Origin: an uncultured Lachnospiraceae bacterium
Lineage (GTDB): Bacteria > Bacillota > Clostridia > Lachnospirales > Lachnospiraceae
DNA length: 64,000 nt
Assembly: GCA_910578555.1 (NCBI GenBank)
Contig: CAJTPS010000008.1
Span: forward strand, 89,199 to 153,198
Direction: 5' to 3'
A program made the position numbers and the translations under genes. A model generated the notes under the pieces. It was not told the origin of the DNA. It saw only the letters and a list, made by a program, of their open reading frames with translations, and made no database searches. Positions 25,235 to 34,115 of this stretch are shown piece after piece (the stretch's first letter is position 1; each line of letters opens with the position of its first letter).

Positions 25235-26470
25235 CTACTCGTGATACTTCTTCACGAGCAGGCTCGCATTATGTCCGCCGAACCCGAGCGAGTTAGACAG
25301 CGCATACTCAAATGCCTCCTCATAAGGCTCTTTGCAGTAGTTCAGATCACACTCCTCGTCCGGCACCTGGTAACCTACGGTGCGGTGAATATATCCTTCC
25401 TCCAGTTCCTTAACGCAGGTCACGAACTCAACCGCGCCTGCCGCGCCCAGAAGGTGGCCCACCATGGATTTGGTGGAGTTGATCTTAATATCCTTCGCGT
25501 GATCACCGAACAGGAGCTTGATCGCCCTCGTCTCGAAAAGATCATTGTGATGCGTTGCCGTACCATGCGCATTGATGTATGTGACGTCTTCTTTGCTGAT
25601 CCCTGCATCCGCGATCGCATACTCCATCGCTTTCGCCGCACCCGCGCCGTCTTCCGCCGGAGAAGTAATGTGATAAGCGTCGGAACTGCACCCGTAGCCC
25701 GCCACTTCCGCATAGATTTTCGCACCTCTCGCTTTCGCGTGCTCCAGTTCTTCCAGCACGACTACCGCGGCGCCTTCGCCCATGACGAACCCGCTTCTCT
25801 CCTTATCAAAAGGAATCGAGCACCTTGTGGGATCTTCACTCGTAGACAACGCCGTCAGCGCAGAGAAACCGCCGATCCCGATCGGGCACACACTTCCCTC
25901 TGTTCCGCCTGCTACCATCACTTCCGCGTCGCCGTACTGAATTGCACGGAATGCTTCACCGATTGAGTTCGTGCCTGTCGCACATGCCGTCACTACATTG
26001 ATGCTCTTACCCTTCAGTCCAAACTGGATCGACACATTACCCGCCGCCATATTGGAGATTGTAAGCGGCACGAACAGCGGCTCGATTCTGGACGGTCCCT
26101 TCTCCACCAGTCTGGTGTGGGAACGCTCCATCGCCTGCAGGGAGCCGGTGCCGGAACCTACCGCGACACCTACCCGGTAAGGGTCCTCCTGCTCCATATC
26201 AAGTCCCGCATCCTCCAGCGCTTCCTTCGTCGCCGCCACCGCATACTGCGAGAAGAGCTCCATTCTCTTCGCCGCCTTAAAGTCCATATAATTCTTACCG
26301 TCGAATCCTTTGACTTCCGCCGCCAGCTTACATTTGAAATCTGTGGTATCAAATCTCGTGATCCGGTCAAAACCGATCCTGCCTTCTTTGATTCCATCCC
26401 AAAATTCATCTACACTCAACCCGATCGGCGTGATCGCGCCCATGCCCGTTACTACTACTCTTCTGCTCAT
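25235..26470 (-). CDS. fabF: Beta-ketoacyl-ACP synthase II
   Basis: 411 residues from ATG 26470 (CGGAGGCAGGAAT upstream). Thiolase fold; Cys163 in VVTACATGTNS, His in YINAHGTATHHND and His in STKSMVGHLLGAAG. It elongates acyl-ACP with malonyl-ACP in the cytoplasm. Gap of 47 bases to fabZ. Confidence 0.96.
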   Translation of the reverse strand: MSRRVVVTGMGAITPIGLSVDEFWDGIKEGRIGFDRITRFDTTDFKCKLAAEVKGFDGKNYMDFKAAKRMELFSQYAVAATKEALEDAGLDMEQEDPYRVGVAVGSGTGSLQAMERSHTRLVEKGPSRIEPLFVPLTISNMAAGNVSIQFGLKGKSINVVTACATGTNSIGEAFRAIQYGDAEVMVAGGTEGSVCPIGIGGFSALTALSTSEDPTRCSIPFDKERSGFVMGEGAAVVVLEELEHAKARGAKIYAEVAGYGCSSDAYHITSPAEDGAGAAKAMEYAIADAGISKEDVTYINAHGTATHHNDLFETRAIKLLFGDHAKDIKINSTKSMVGHLLGAAGAVEFVTCVKELEEGYIHRTVGYQVPDEECDLNYCKEPYEEAFEYALSNSLGFGGHNASLLVKKYHE

Positions 26471-26559
26471 ATTCCTGCCTCCGTTTATATTTTCTGTATT
26501 TTCTTGTCTCAAATGCCGTGATCTGGTTACCTTTCACACCGGGCGTCCGGACTGCCATC

Positions 26560-27300
26560 TTACATCGCCATGCCGCCGTCCACGGAGATCACCTGTCCCG
26601 TAATATAGGAGGCTTTGTCACTGGCCAGAAACGCCACTGTCTCCGCAATATCCTTCGGCGTACCCACACGCTTTAACGGAATCTGCGCCAGTGTCGCCTC
26701 TTTGGCCGTATCTGTCATCGCCTGTGTCATATCCGTGTCAATAAATCCAGGAGCCACCGCATTAACCGTAATATTTCTGCTTGCCAGTTCTCTCGCCATA
26801 GATTTCGTCAGACCGATCACGCCCGATTTGGATGCCGAATAGTTGGCCTGTCCCGCATTACCCAGCACACCGGACACGGAAGACAGATTAATGATTCTGC
26901 CCGCTTTCTGTTTCATAAACGGACGGTACATATGTTTCATCGTATTAAAAGTACCCTTCAGATTCGTGTCGATTACGGCATCAAAGTCTTCTTCCGTCAT
27001 CTTGATCACCAGATTATCCCGCGTGATACCCGCATTATTTACCAGAATATCAATATGTCCGAAAGCAGCCAGCATGTCTGTGATCATCTTACCGCATGCC
27101 TCATAATCCGCTACGCTGCACTGCACCGCAGCCGCTTTTCGTCCTATTGCTTCAATCTCTGCAGCAACCGCTTCCGCCTTCTCTTTAGAACCGTTATAAT
27201 TCACGATCACATCTGCACCGTATCCGGCCAGTGTCAGCGCGATTTCCCGTCCGATTCCGCGCCCCGCACCCGTAACAAGCGCAACTTTTCCTGTTAGCAT
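26560..27300 (-). CDS. fabG: 3-oxoacyl-ACP reductase
   Basis: 246 residues from ATG 27300 (TTGGAGGAGACT upstream; TTG 27312 is in frame but would put the ribosome site inside the gene). Rossmann fold SDR: TGAGRGIGRE, NNAGITRDN, catalytic Ser in NLSSVSG and YSASK. It reduces 3-oxoacyl-ACP with NADPH. Standard length. Confidence 0.96.
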   Translation of the reverse strand: MLTGKVALVTGAGRGIGREIALTLAGYGADVIVNYNGSKEKAEAVAAEIEAIGRKAAAVQCSVADYEACGKMITDMLAAFGHIDILVNNAGITRDNLVIKMTEEDFDAVIDTNLKGTFNTMKHMYRPFMKQKAGRIINLSSVSGVLGNAGQANYSASKSGVIGLTKSMARELASRNITVNAVAPGFIDTDMTQAMTDTAKEATLAQIPLKRVGTPKDIAETVAFLASDKASYITGQVISVDGGMAM

Positions 27301-27384
27301 AGTCTCCTCCAATCCTTTTTACATCAGTTGATTTATTGTACCGTTCAGATATTATCCTGTCCCTGTGCAATCACCTTCCATAAG

Positions 27385-28305
27385 CTATGAACAGTAACCG
27401 TCAAGTTTCTCCAGATCTTCCACTTTTTCTATATTAATGACCTTCATATCCTTATTGATCTTTCTCATAAATCCGGACAGTGTCTTCCCCGGACCGATTT
27501 CCACAAAAGTGTCTACGCCGTCGGCAATCATCCGCTCTATCGTCTGCTGCCACTTCACGGAAGAAGACACCTGTTTCTCCAGAAGCGGTTTGACCTGTGC
27601 CTGATCCGTCACATAATCCGCTGTCACATTTGCGATATAGGGGATCTGAATATCCCGGATCTCCACATGCGACAGTTCCTGTGCCAGCTTCTCTCCTGCA
27701 CCAGCAAGCATCGGAGAGTGGAACGGTCCACTGACCTTAAGCGGCACACAACGCTTCGCACCCGCCGCCGTCAGTTTCTCTACCGCTGCCTGCGCCGCGC
27801 CTTCTTCTCCGGTAATCACGATCTGCCCCGGACAGTTATAATTTGCAATCGTCACACACCCCTCTGCCTCTTCACAGACCTGCTCGATCACCGCCGTATC
27901 CAGACCAAGCACAGCCACCATAGCGCCGCCGTTCGGCACAGCCTCCTGCATATAGATGCCGCGCTTGCGCACGATCTTAAAGACATCTTCCGGACTCATT
28001 ACGCCGCTTGCCACCAGGGCACCGTACTCGCCCAGGCTCAAGCCGCCCGTCACATCCGGCTTTAACCCTTTTTCCTCTATCGCTTTTAACATTGCCACTT
28101 CAACTGCCAGCATGGCAATCTGTGTATACTCTGTAATATTGATCTGTTCATTCTCCTCGAAGCAGAGCGCCGCTACATCTAAACCGCTCGCTTTACCCGC
28201 CAGTTCAAACATCTCCCGGCAGACTGGAATCTGCTCATAGAAATCCTTTCCCATGCCTACATACTGCGCTCCCTGTCCCAGGAACATAAATGCTATCTTA
28301 CCCAT
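27385..28305 (-). CDS. fabD: Malonyl-CoA:ACP transacylase
   Basis: 306 residues. GQGAQYVGMGKDFYE at the N-terminus, nucleophile Ser in GGLSLGEYGAL, His in SGPFHSPML and the GPGKTL C-terminal motif. It loads malonyl units onto ACP. First gene after the FabT-like operator at 28328, so it begins the second transcription unit of the cluster. Confidence 0.96.
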   Translation of the reverse strand: MGKIAFMFLGQGAQYVGMGKDFYEQIPVCREMFELAGKASGLDVAALCFEENEQINITEYTQIAMLAVEVAMLKAIEEKGLKPDVTGGLSLGEYGALVASGVMSPEDVFKIVRKRGIYMQEAVPNGGAMVAVLGLDTAVIEQVCEEAEGCVTIANYNCPGQIVITGEEGAAQAAVEKLTAAGAKRCVPLKVSGPFHSPMLAGAGEKLAQELSHVEIRDIQIPYIANVTADYVTDQAQVKPLLEKQVSSSVKWQQTIERMIADGVDTFVEIGPGKTLSGFMRKINKDMKVINIEKVEDLEKLDGYCS

Positions 28306-28327
28306 AGTCTCCTCTCCTTCTTAGACA

Positions 28328-28348
28328 ATACTTTGAAATTCAAAGTAT
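28328..28348. promoter_or_regulatory. FabT-type operator before fabD
   Basis: TTTGA-AAT-TCAAA (28332-28344) with flanking ATAC/GTAT extends to 9-bp arms. It matches the TTTGA-N3-TCAAA pattern known for the MarR-type regulator FabT of streptococci. No fabT gene is in the window. Confidence 0.7.
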
Positions 28349-28362
28349 TTGTATCATAAAAA

Positions 28363-28384
28363 GCGCAAGCCCGTGAGCTTGCGC
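28363..28384 (-). terminator. Terminator between fabK and fabD
   Basis: GCGCAAGC, 6-base loop, GCTTGCGC; on the minus strand it is followed by TTTTTAT. It ends the acpP-fabK transcript or lets only part of it run into fabD. Confidence 0.85.
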
Positions 28385-28390
28385 CCAAAA

Positions 28391-29314
28391 CTAAATCTTC
28401 AACAACTTTTCCGCCTGTGTCATGATTTCCTGTATCATCTCTGCACAGGTCATCTCTTCCCTGATCATACCTGCGATCTGCCCCGCCATCAGCGTGCCGT
28501 TCACAGTATCACCGTCCACAACAGCCTTACGCAGCGCGCCAAGCGTCAGATGTTCCAACTCTTCGAAAGGCGCTCCGGCTTTCTCCAGCTTCAGGTATTC
28601 TCTTGTCATATTATTGCGGATCTGACGCACAGGATGTCCGTGTGTCGTTCCCGTCACTTCCGAATCAATGTCCTTTGCCGCCAGAATTTTTTTCTTATAA
28701 TTTTCATGTACAATGGATTCTTTCGCCACCACGAATCTGGTGCCCATCTGCACTGCTTCCGCGCCCAGCATCATCGCAGCCGCAAAGCCTCTGCCATCCG
28801 CGATGCCGCCTGCGGCGATTACCGGAATGTTCACCGCGTCCACCACCTGCGGAACAAGTGTCATCGTAGTCGCAGCCCCGATATGGCCGCCCGACTCCGT
28901 CCCCTCTGCGATCACTGCATCCACTCCGGCACGTTCCATCATCTTGGCAAGCGCCACGCTTGCGACAACCGGTGCCACTTTAATACCCGCTTCCTTCCAT
29001 GAAGCCAGATATTTGCCCGGGTTACCGGCTCCGGTAGTCACTACCTGCACGCCTTCTTCCACGATCACTTTCGCAATCTCATCCGCCTCCGGATTCATCA
29101 GCATCACATTGACACCGAACGGTTTGTTCGTAAGCTCTTTCGTCTTCTGAATCTGTTCCCTGACAAAAGATGCCGGCGCACCGCCCGCACCGATGATACC
29201 GAGACCGCCCGCCTCGGAAACCGCAGCTGCCAGATGATACTCGGCAACCCATGCCATACCGCCCTGAATGATAGGATAATCAATTCCGAACAGTTCTGTA
29301 ATTATTGTCTTCAT
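28391..29314 (-). CDS. fabK: Enoyl-ACP reductase II (flavoprotein)
   Basis: 307 residues from ATG 29314 (AGAGGTTATAG upstream). FMN TIM barrel: YPIIQGGMAWVAEYHLAAAV, GTESGGHIG and IPVIAAGGIADGRG. It reduces enoyl-ACP with NAD(P)H, the last step of each cycle; FabK enzymes are intrinsically resistant to triclosan. Second gene after acpP. Confidence 0.93.
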   Translation of the reverse strand: MKTIITELFGIDYPIIQGGMAWVAEYHLAAAVSEAGGLGIIGAGGAPASFVREQIQKTKELTNKPFGVNVMLMNPEADEIAKVIVEEGVQVVTTGAGNPGKYLASWKEAGIKVAPVVASVALAKMMERAGVDAVIAEGTESGGHIGAATTMTLVPQVVDAVNIPVIAAGGIADGRGFAAAMMLGAEAVQMGTRFVVAKESIVHENYKKKILAAKDIDSEVTGTTHGHPVRQIRNNMTREYLKLEKAGAPFEELEHLTLGALRKAVVDGDTVNGTLMAGQIAGMIREEMTCAEMIQEIMTQAEKLLKI

Positions 29315-29346
29315 TCTATAACCTCTACTCACTACGGCACAAGTGC

Positions 29347-29580
29347 TTATGCGTCTACGCCTTTGCTCTTCATGTACTCAACAACAGCGCCTACTGTCGT
29401 AATCTGCTCTAAATCCTCGGAAGGGATCTCTACGCCGTACTCTTCCTCGAAAGCCATAACCAGCTCAAATAAATCTAAGGAGTCCGCACCCAAATCATCC
29501 TTGAAAGAAGATTCTTCCGTGATATCTACTCCGTCCAAGTTCAACTGCTCCTGAATAATCTCGATAACTCTCTCTAACAT
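29347..29580 (-). CDS. acpP: Acyl carrier protein
   Basis: 77 residues, very acidic four-helix protein. The phosphopantetheine Ser lies in DLGADSLDLFELVM. It carries the growing chain in fatty acid synthesis. First gene of the cluster, directly downstream of a FabT-like operator. Confidence 0.96.
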   Translation of the reverse strand: MLERVIEIIQEQLNLDGVDITEESSFKDDLGADSLDLFELVMAFEEEYGVEIPSEDLEQITTVGAVVEYMKSKGVDA

Positions 29581-29612
29581 CGTTCTGCTCTCCTTTTCAC
29601 CCTTAGATAAAA

Positions 29613-29631
29613 TAGTTTGATAGTCAAAGTA
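29613..29631. promoter_or_regulatory. FabT-type operator before acpP
   Basis: TTTGA-TAG-TCAAA at 29616-29628, same pattern as the fabD site. It lies in the AT-rich region 36 bp before the acpP start. Confidence 0.65.
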
Positions 29632-29690
29632 TATTATCTGGCTTTATATTTGTCAATCTTAATTTTACGGTTTTTCTGCGTTTTGTCAAT

Positions 29691-30533
29691 TCACTTTAAT
29701 AATAAATATTGATAAATCTCTCTTTTCGGCACCCCGCGGTCTTTGGCCACCTGTTTCATGGCGCTTTTCTCATCCATTCCCTCCTCCTCATAATATGCCA
29801 TATGTTTTTCGATGCTCATGCTCTGCCATGCTGCCTGCCGCGCCTCTTTCTTCTGCTGCAGGCTCTTGCCCTCCACGACCAGCACATATTCCCCCCGGGG
29901 TTCTTCGTGCTCATACATGGCAAGCGCATCCTCGATCGTCGTGGGAATTACAGTCTCGAATCTCTTAGTCAGTTCCCTGCACAATGTCAGACGGCGGTTT
30001 CCCAGAGCCTGATGCAACTCCCCAAGCGTGCGGACCAGATGATGGGGCGCCTCATAGAGAATGATCGTACGAGATTCCTCCTGCAGTTCCGCCAGAATCT
30101 CAGCCTTTTCTTTTTTATCCGCAGGCAGAAAAGCCTCGAAGCAAAACCGTCTGGTGCTCAGCCCGGAAAGTGTGAGCGCTGTAATACACGCCGCCGCACC
30201 GGGAAGCGATGTCACCGTAATGCCGGCTTCATGACACCTGGCTACCAGCACTTCGCCCGGATCCGAGACCGCCGGCGTTCCGGCGTCCGTAATCAACGCC
30301 ACATCTCTGCCCTGTTGCAGCTGAGACACAAGATAATCCGCTTTTTCCACTTTATTATATTCATGATAACTGGTCATAGAAGTCCTGATCTCAAAATGAT
30401 TGAGCAGCTTCACACTGTTACGCGTATCCTCTGCGGCAATCAGGTCAACGCTTCGCAGCGTCTCGACCACGCGTGGCGTCATATCTCCCAGATTCCCGAT
30501 CGGCGTAGCGCATAAATATAAGATCCCCGCCAT
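29691..30533 (-). CDS. rsmI: 16S rRNA C1402 2'-O-methyltransferase
   Basis: 280 residues from ATG 30533 (GAGGACAGAT upstream). SAM-dependent tetrapyrrole methylase fold: LCATPIGNLGDMTPR, AEDTR, GTPAVSDPG, LPGAAACITAL and FEAFLPA. The C-terminal part includes the VPKREIYQYLL helix usual for RsmI. It modifies the ribosomal decoding centre. It lies next to trmN6-ricT-holB as in many Firmicutes. Confidence 0.95.
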   Translation of the reverse strand: MAGILYLCATPIGNLGDMTPRVVETLRSVDLIAAEDTRNSVKLLNHFEIRTSMTSYHEYNKVEKADYLVSQLQQGRDVALITDAGTPAVSDPGEVLVARCHEAGITVTSLPGAAACITALTLSGLSTRRFCFEAFLPADKKEKAEILAELQEESRTIILYEAPHHLVRTLGELHQALGNRRLTLCRELTKRFETVIPTTIEDALAMYEHEEPRGEYVLVVEGKSLQQKKEARQAAWQSMSIEKHMAYYEEEGMDEKSAMKQVAKDRGVPKREIYQYLLLK

Positions 30534-30629
30534 ATCTGTCCTCGATTCTTCCAATTTGTACTGTATATCCCGCCGCATCTTCTGTTAGAAGGCAGCACGC
30601 TTTTCAATTTCACATTCATCCGGTCTCAT

Positions 30630-32186
30630 CTAATCCTGCAGTGTCTTCTCCGTCCCCGTGGTTTCTGTCACAGTCGGCAGTTCGTCACCCGTCTGTGTCT
30701 GCCCTGTTTCTGTCGTCCCCGGCCCTTCGGGTGCTTCCTCTGTCGCCTCTTCTCTTCGTATTTGCTCTTCTTCCTGCTGCCGCCGTTCTGCCTCCGCCTG
30801 TAGCGCCTCCCATCGAAGCCGCTCTTCCTCAGCCTGTGCATCCGTAAGCAGCGCTTCCGGCTGATAGTTTACCCCCGCATTCCAGAGAATCCATTCCTCA
30901 TAACCCGCGTCATAGGCGCCTTTAATCTGCTCCCGTATCTGCTGCGGTCCGTAACTGATATGTCCGGAAACCCACTTCGCAGTAAAGCTCTGCAGCCATA
31001 CACGCACACATGCCCGCTTTTCTTCCGGTACCGCTGCAAGTTCCTGCGCGGAGGAAGACGCCGCCGCATAGATCGTCTCATAAGGCTCCGCATCCGGCAC
31101 TTTGATCCCGTATGCACCGTTGTGGTAGTGGGACGGATACACCATCGGGCATATATAGTCCAAATGCGCCGCCATTTTCACATAATCCTGACCCACGATC
31201 TTCTGATCAGTCTCGTTATCAATCACCGTGCCGAACACATCCGCGGCCACATATACGCCCTGCGGCGCCAGTGCATCGTACAGATACTCCGCAAATTCCG
31301 TAATAATCCCGACTTTATCAGTCTTCTCTGCTTCCGGACCGTAATCCACGTCTTCCTCTCCGATATCCGTGGAAAAGCGAATATAATCGAATTGTACCTC
31401 ATTGAACCCGTCCGCACCCGCCTGGGAAGCAATCTCCACCAGATAATCCCACATTTCCCGCTGATAGGGATTGACCCATGCCAGCCCCTGCTTATCCCGG
31501 AAAATCTTTCCGTCCTTCGTATGTACCGCCCATTCCGGTTTCTTTTCTGCCAGATAAGGATCACGAAACGCCACGATTCTGGCAATCAAGTAGATGTCTT
31601 TCTCTTTACACTTTTCTACAAGCTCCTTGATGTCAGGGATATATCTGATTCCGGTCTCATACTCCAATACCTGTTCAGACTGCATCTTATAAGTTACTCT
31701 GCCTTCATCATTCTTAACGTCAATTACCATGGCGTTTAACTCGGTCTGATCCACCAGATCAATCAAGTCGTCCATCTTCGCTGTCCCCGCCACCGGACCG
31801 CTGACGTAGATGCCCTTCACCTTGACCGGCTCCGGGCGGATATTCCCGGTTCCGCCGCCTGTTTCAGCACCGGTGCCCGTATCATCGTTTCCGGATACGG
31901 CTCCTCTGCCTACCGCATCATTCCCTGAAACAGTTTCACCGTGCGCCGTATCATTCCCGGACACAGTTTCACCGCCCGCTGTCTCATTCCCCGACACAGC
32001 TTCACCACCCGCCGTATCATTTCCTGATAAATCAGCCGCTGTTTCTTCCGCCGCGATCGTGTCGCTGCTCACAGAATCCGCCATAGTCTCTACGCTGTTC
32101 CCGCTGCACGCACAGATCCAGACGATCACCGGCAGCACCACACAGACAGCATATATTCTATTTTTCCCAATGCGCCGCAACACCAT
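30630..32186 (-). CDS. Lipoprotein with DUF4015 glycoside-hydrolase-like barrel
   Basis: 518 residues from ATG 32186 (GTGAGGAACGGGATT upstream). Signal with Cys in VWICACSG; then a linker made of five imperfect 12-residue repeats (SGN-D/E-TAGGE-V type, about 31865-32040); then a DUF4015-type TIM barrel (about 120-430) with VKGIYVSGPVAG, DIKNDEG-like VIDVKNDEG, NEVQFDYIRFS and ICPMVYPSHYHNG; last a Glu/Gln-rich coiled coil and Thr-rich tail. DUF4015 proteins are thought to be sugar-active surface enzymes; substrate unknown. It interrupts the usual trmN6-rsmI neighbourhood. Confidence 0.85.
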   Translation of the reverse strand: MVLRRIGKNRIYAVCVVLPVIVWICACSGNSVETMADSVSSDTIAAEETAADLSGNDTAGGEAVSGNETAGGETVSGNDTAHGETVSGNDAVGRGAVSGNDDTGTGAETGGGTGNIRPEPVKVKGIYVSGPVAGTAKMDDLIDLVDQTELNAMVIDVKNDEGRVTYKMQSEQVLEYETGIRYIPDIKELVEKCKEKDIYLIARIVAFRDPYLAEKKPEWAVHTKDGKIFRDKQGLAWVNPYQREMWDYLVEIASQAGADGFNEVQFDYIRFSTDIGEEDVDYGPEAEKTDKVGIITEFAEYLYDALAPQGVYVAADVFGTVIDNETDQKIVGQDYVKMAAHLDYICPMVYPSHYHNGAYGIKVPDAEPYETIYAAASSSAQELAAVPEEKRACVRVWLQSFTAKWVSGHISYGPQQIREQIKGAYDAGYEEWILWNAGVNYQPEALLTDAQAEEERLRWEALQAEAERRQQEEEQIRREEATEEAPEGPGTTETGQTQTGDELPTVTETTGTEKTLQD

Positions 32187-32215
32187 AATCCCGTTCCTCA
32201 CACACCAACCGCCAT

Positions 32216-32358
32216 GATTCCGCTTCGCGGAATCTCAAATCAATGCGGAGAATGCCGTATTTTAGGCATTCTCCTGTGTGAGATGAAGTTGCAATGCAAC
32301 TTCTAGTACTTCTTGACGAAATGCCCTCTGGCATGAGTCTTAGAAGTACTTCTCACAC
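32216..32358. repeat. Dense multi-hairpin intergenic element
   Basis: Within 143 bp lie: hairpin GATTCCGC-ttc-GCGGAATC (32216-32234); GGAGAATGCC/GGCATTCTCC (32247-32274); GTGTGAGA (32276-32283) pairing TCTCACAC (32351-32358) around two further hairpins, GAAGTTGC/GCAACTTC (32285-32303) and AGTACTTCT/AGAAGTACT (32305-32350) with inner ATGCC/GGCAT. The last three make a three-way junction. It occupies the whole gap between trmN6 and the DUF4015 gene. It may be a mobile repeat or a structured RNA; I cannot tell which. Confidence 0.7.
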
Positions 32359-33107
32359 TAATACCCGTAAATCTCATATATTTCAGGCATATACACACCG
32401 GCTTCCCGATAAACGATCAATGGCTTCTCCACCGTCATCCGCGGTCTGCCTCCCCGGTTCGCCTCGATCAGCACCATATTCGGCTCTTTATCCACGTAAG
32501 GATACACCAGCTGCATCCTCTTCGGTTCCAGTTTATAGTCATGCAGCAGCACCAGAATCTCCGAGAGCCGGAACGGGCGGTGTACCATATAGAAATTCCC
32601 GCCCGGCTTTAACAGCCTGGCCGTCTGTGCAATCACATCTTCCAGTGTACACAAGATCTCATGCCGCGCAATCGCTTTCGCGTCGCTCGGGTTCGTGAGT
32701 CCGTGATTATGCGTCATATAAGGCGGATTACATGTGATAACGTCAAAAGAAGCAGCGTCGAACAGACTCCCTGCCTCTTTAATATCTCCCGTTACAATAT
32801 CTATCCTGTCCTCCAGCCCGTTCAGCTTCACACTGCGTCCGGCCATATCCGCGCTTTCCCCCTGGATCTCCAGTCCGGTCAGATGCACCGCACCCGTCTT
32901 CGCGGCGAGCAGGATCGGAATGATTCCCGTACCGGTACCCAGATCCAGTACCCGTGCACCGTCCTTCACTCTTGCAAATCCGGATAAGAGCACCGCGTCC
33001 ATGCCGAAACAGAAGCGCCCGGTATCCTGTATAATACGGTACCCGTTGCGCTCCAAATCGTCAATTCTTTCATTCTCTTTTAAAGGAATATTATTTTCCG
33101 CCGTCAT
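32358..33107 (-). CDS. tRNA1(Val)-type adenine N6-methyltransferase
   Basis: 249 residues from ATG 33107 (AAGGGTCGTAT upstream); ATG 33125, overlapping the ricT stop, is also in frame. Class I SAM fold: VLDLGTGTGIIPILLA and catalytic NPPYMTH. Substrate by family (YfiC/TrmN6, B. subtilis YabB): A37 of tRNA1-Val. It is coupled to ricT upstream. Confidence 0.88.
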   Translation of the reverse strand: MTAENNIPLKENERIDDLERNGYRIIQDTGRFCFGMDAVLLSGFARVKDGARVLDLGTGTGIIPILLAAKTGAVHLTGLEIQGESADMAGRSVKLNGLEDRIDIVTGDIKEAGSLFDAASFDVITCNPPYMTHNHGLTNPSDAKAIARHEILCTLEDVIAQTARLLKPGGNFYMVHRPFRLSEILVLLHDYKLEPKRMQLVYPYVDKEPNMVLIEANRGGRPRMTVEKPLIVYREAGVYMPEIYEIYGY

Positions 33108-33124
33108 ATACGACCCTTCATGCA

Positions 33125-34039
33125 TTAATTCTCGTCCAGCTTAGACTTGTTGGAATCCTGCTTCTCCATCTTCTCCAGTTCTTTTAACTCGGCCTCGCTG
33201 ACGTCCATCTTGCGGTTCTTATTGTGTTTACGCTTAAAGCGAAGCTGTTCAACCTTATATTCCTGTATCTCTTTCTCATCGTCCACGTCCACGATCACCT
33301 TTACCAGCTGACGCAGTACATTGACGCTGTGCACCTCACCTTTAAGCCCGTCATCCGTCGTTACAAAATCACCCACGTTCGGCAGTCTCCGGTTCAATTC
33401 CTCATAAGTCTCTTCCTCATTCTTCAGACAGCACATCAGTCTGCCGCATACACCTGATATTTTCGTCGGGTTCAGAGACAGATTCTGCTCTTTCGCCATC
33501 TTGATCGAGACCGGCGCAAACTCTGATAAATGCGTATGACAGCACAGCGGTCTGCCGCAGATCCCGATCCCTCCTAAGATCTTCGTCTCATCCCTGACAC
33601 CGATCTGCCGAAGTTCGATTCTGGTCTTGAAGACAGACGCCAGATCTTTCACCAGTTCGCGGAAATCAATACGCCCGTCTGCTGTGAAGTAGAATAAAAC
33701 CTTATTATTGTCAAATGTATACTCCGCGTCGATCAGCTTCATCTGCAGATCATGTTTTCTGATCTTCTCCAGGCAGATTTTAAATGCCTCTTTCTCCCGC
33801 TGTTTGTTCGATGCCTCCTGCTCGTCATCCTTGGGTGTCGCCACACGAAGCACTGCCTTAAGCGGCTGAACTACCTTATCGTCCTCCTCTTCTTTCGGAT
33901 CGCCCACTACCGTACCGTACTCGATCCCCCTCGCTGTCTCCACGATCACATGATCGTTTTTCTTGATATCCAGCTTCCCCGGATCGAAATAATATACTTT
34001 ACCGGCAGTACGAAACCGTACTCCTATCACTCGTATCAT
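33125..34039 (-). CDS. ricT: RicT/YaaT, PSP1 domain protein
   Basis: 304 residues. PSP1 domain with Cys groups GICGRPLCCHTHLSEF and GVCGRLMCCLKNE, which in B. subtilis RicT bind Fe-S clusters in the RicAFT complex, a factor that acts with RNase Y in mRNA processing and with sporulation and biofilm control. A Lys/Glu-rich tail follows. It lies between holB and trmN6, the conserved order. Confidence 0.95.
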   Translation of the reverse strand: MIRVIGVRFRTAGKVYYFDPGKLDIKKNDHVIVETARGIEYGTVVGDPKEEEDDKVVQPLKAVLRVATPKDDEQEASNKQREKEAFKICLEKIRKHDLQMKLIDAEYTFDNNKVLFYFTADGRIDFRELVKDLASVFKTRIELRQIGVRDETKILGGIGICGRPLCCHTHLSEFAPVSIKMAKEQNLSLNPTKISGVCGRLMCCLKNEEETYEELNRRLPNVGDFVTTDDGLKGEVHSVNVLRQLVKVIVDVDDEKEIQEYKVEQLRFKRKHNKNRKMDVSEAELKELEKMEKQDSNKSKLDEN

Positions 34040-34115
34040 AATCTATCAACCTCCATATTTCTCATATTCTTTTCAGACGGCCCATTTTATCCGTCCCGAC
34101 ACGATTAAGGGCAAC

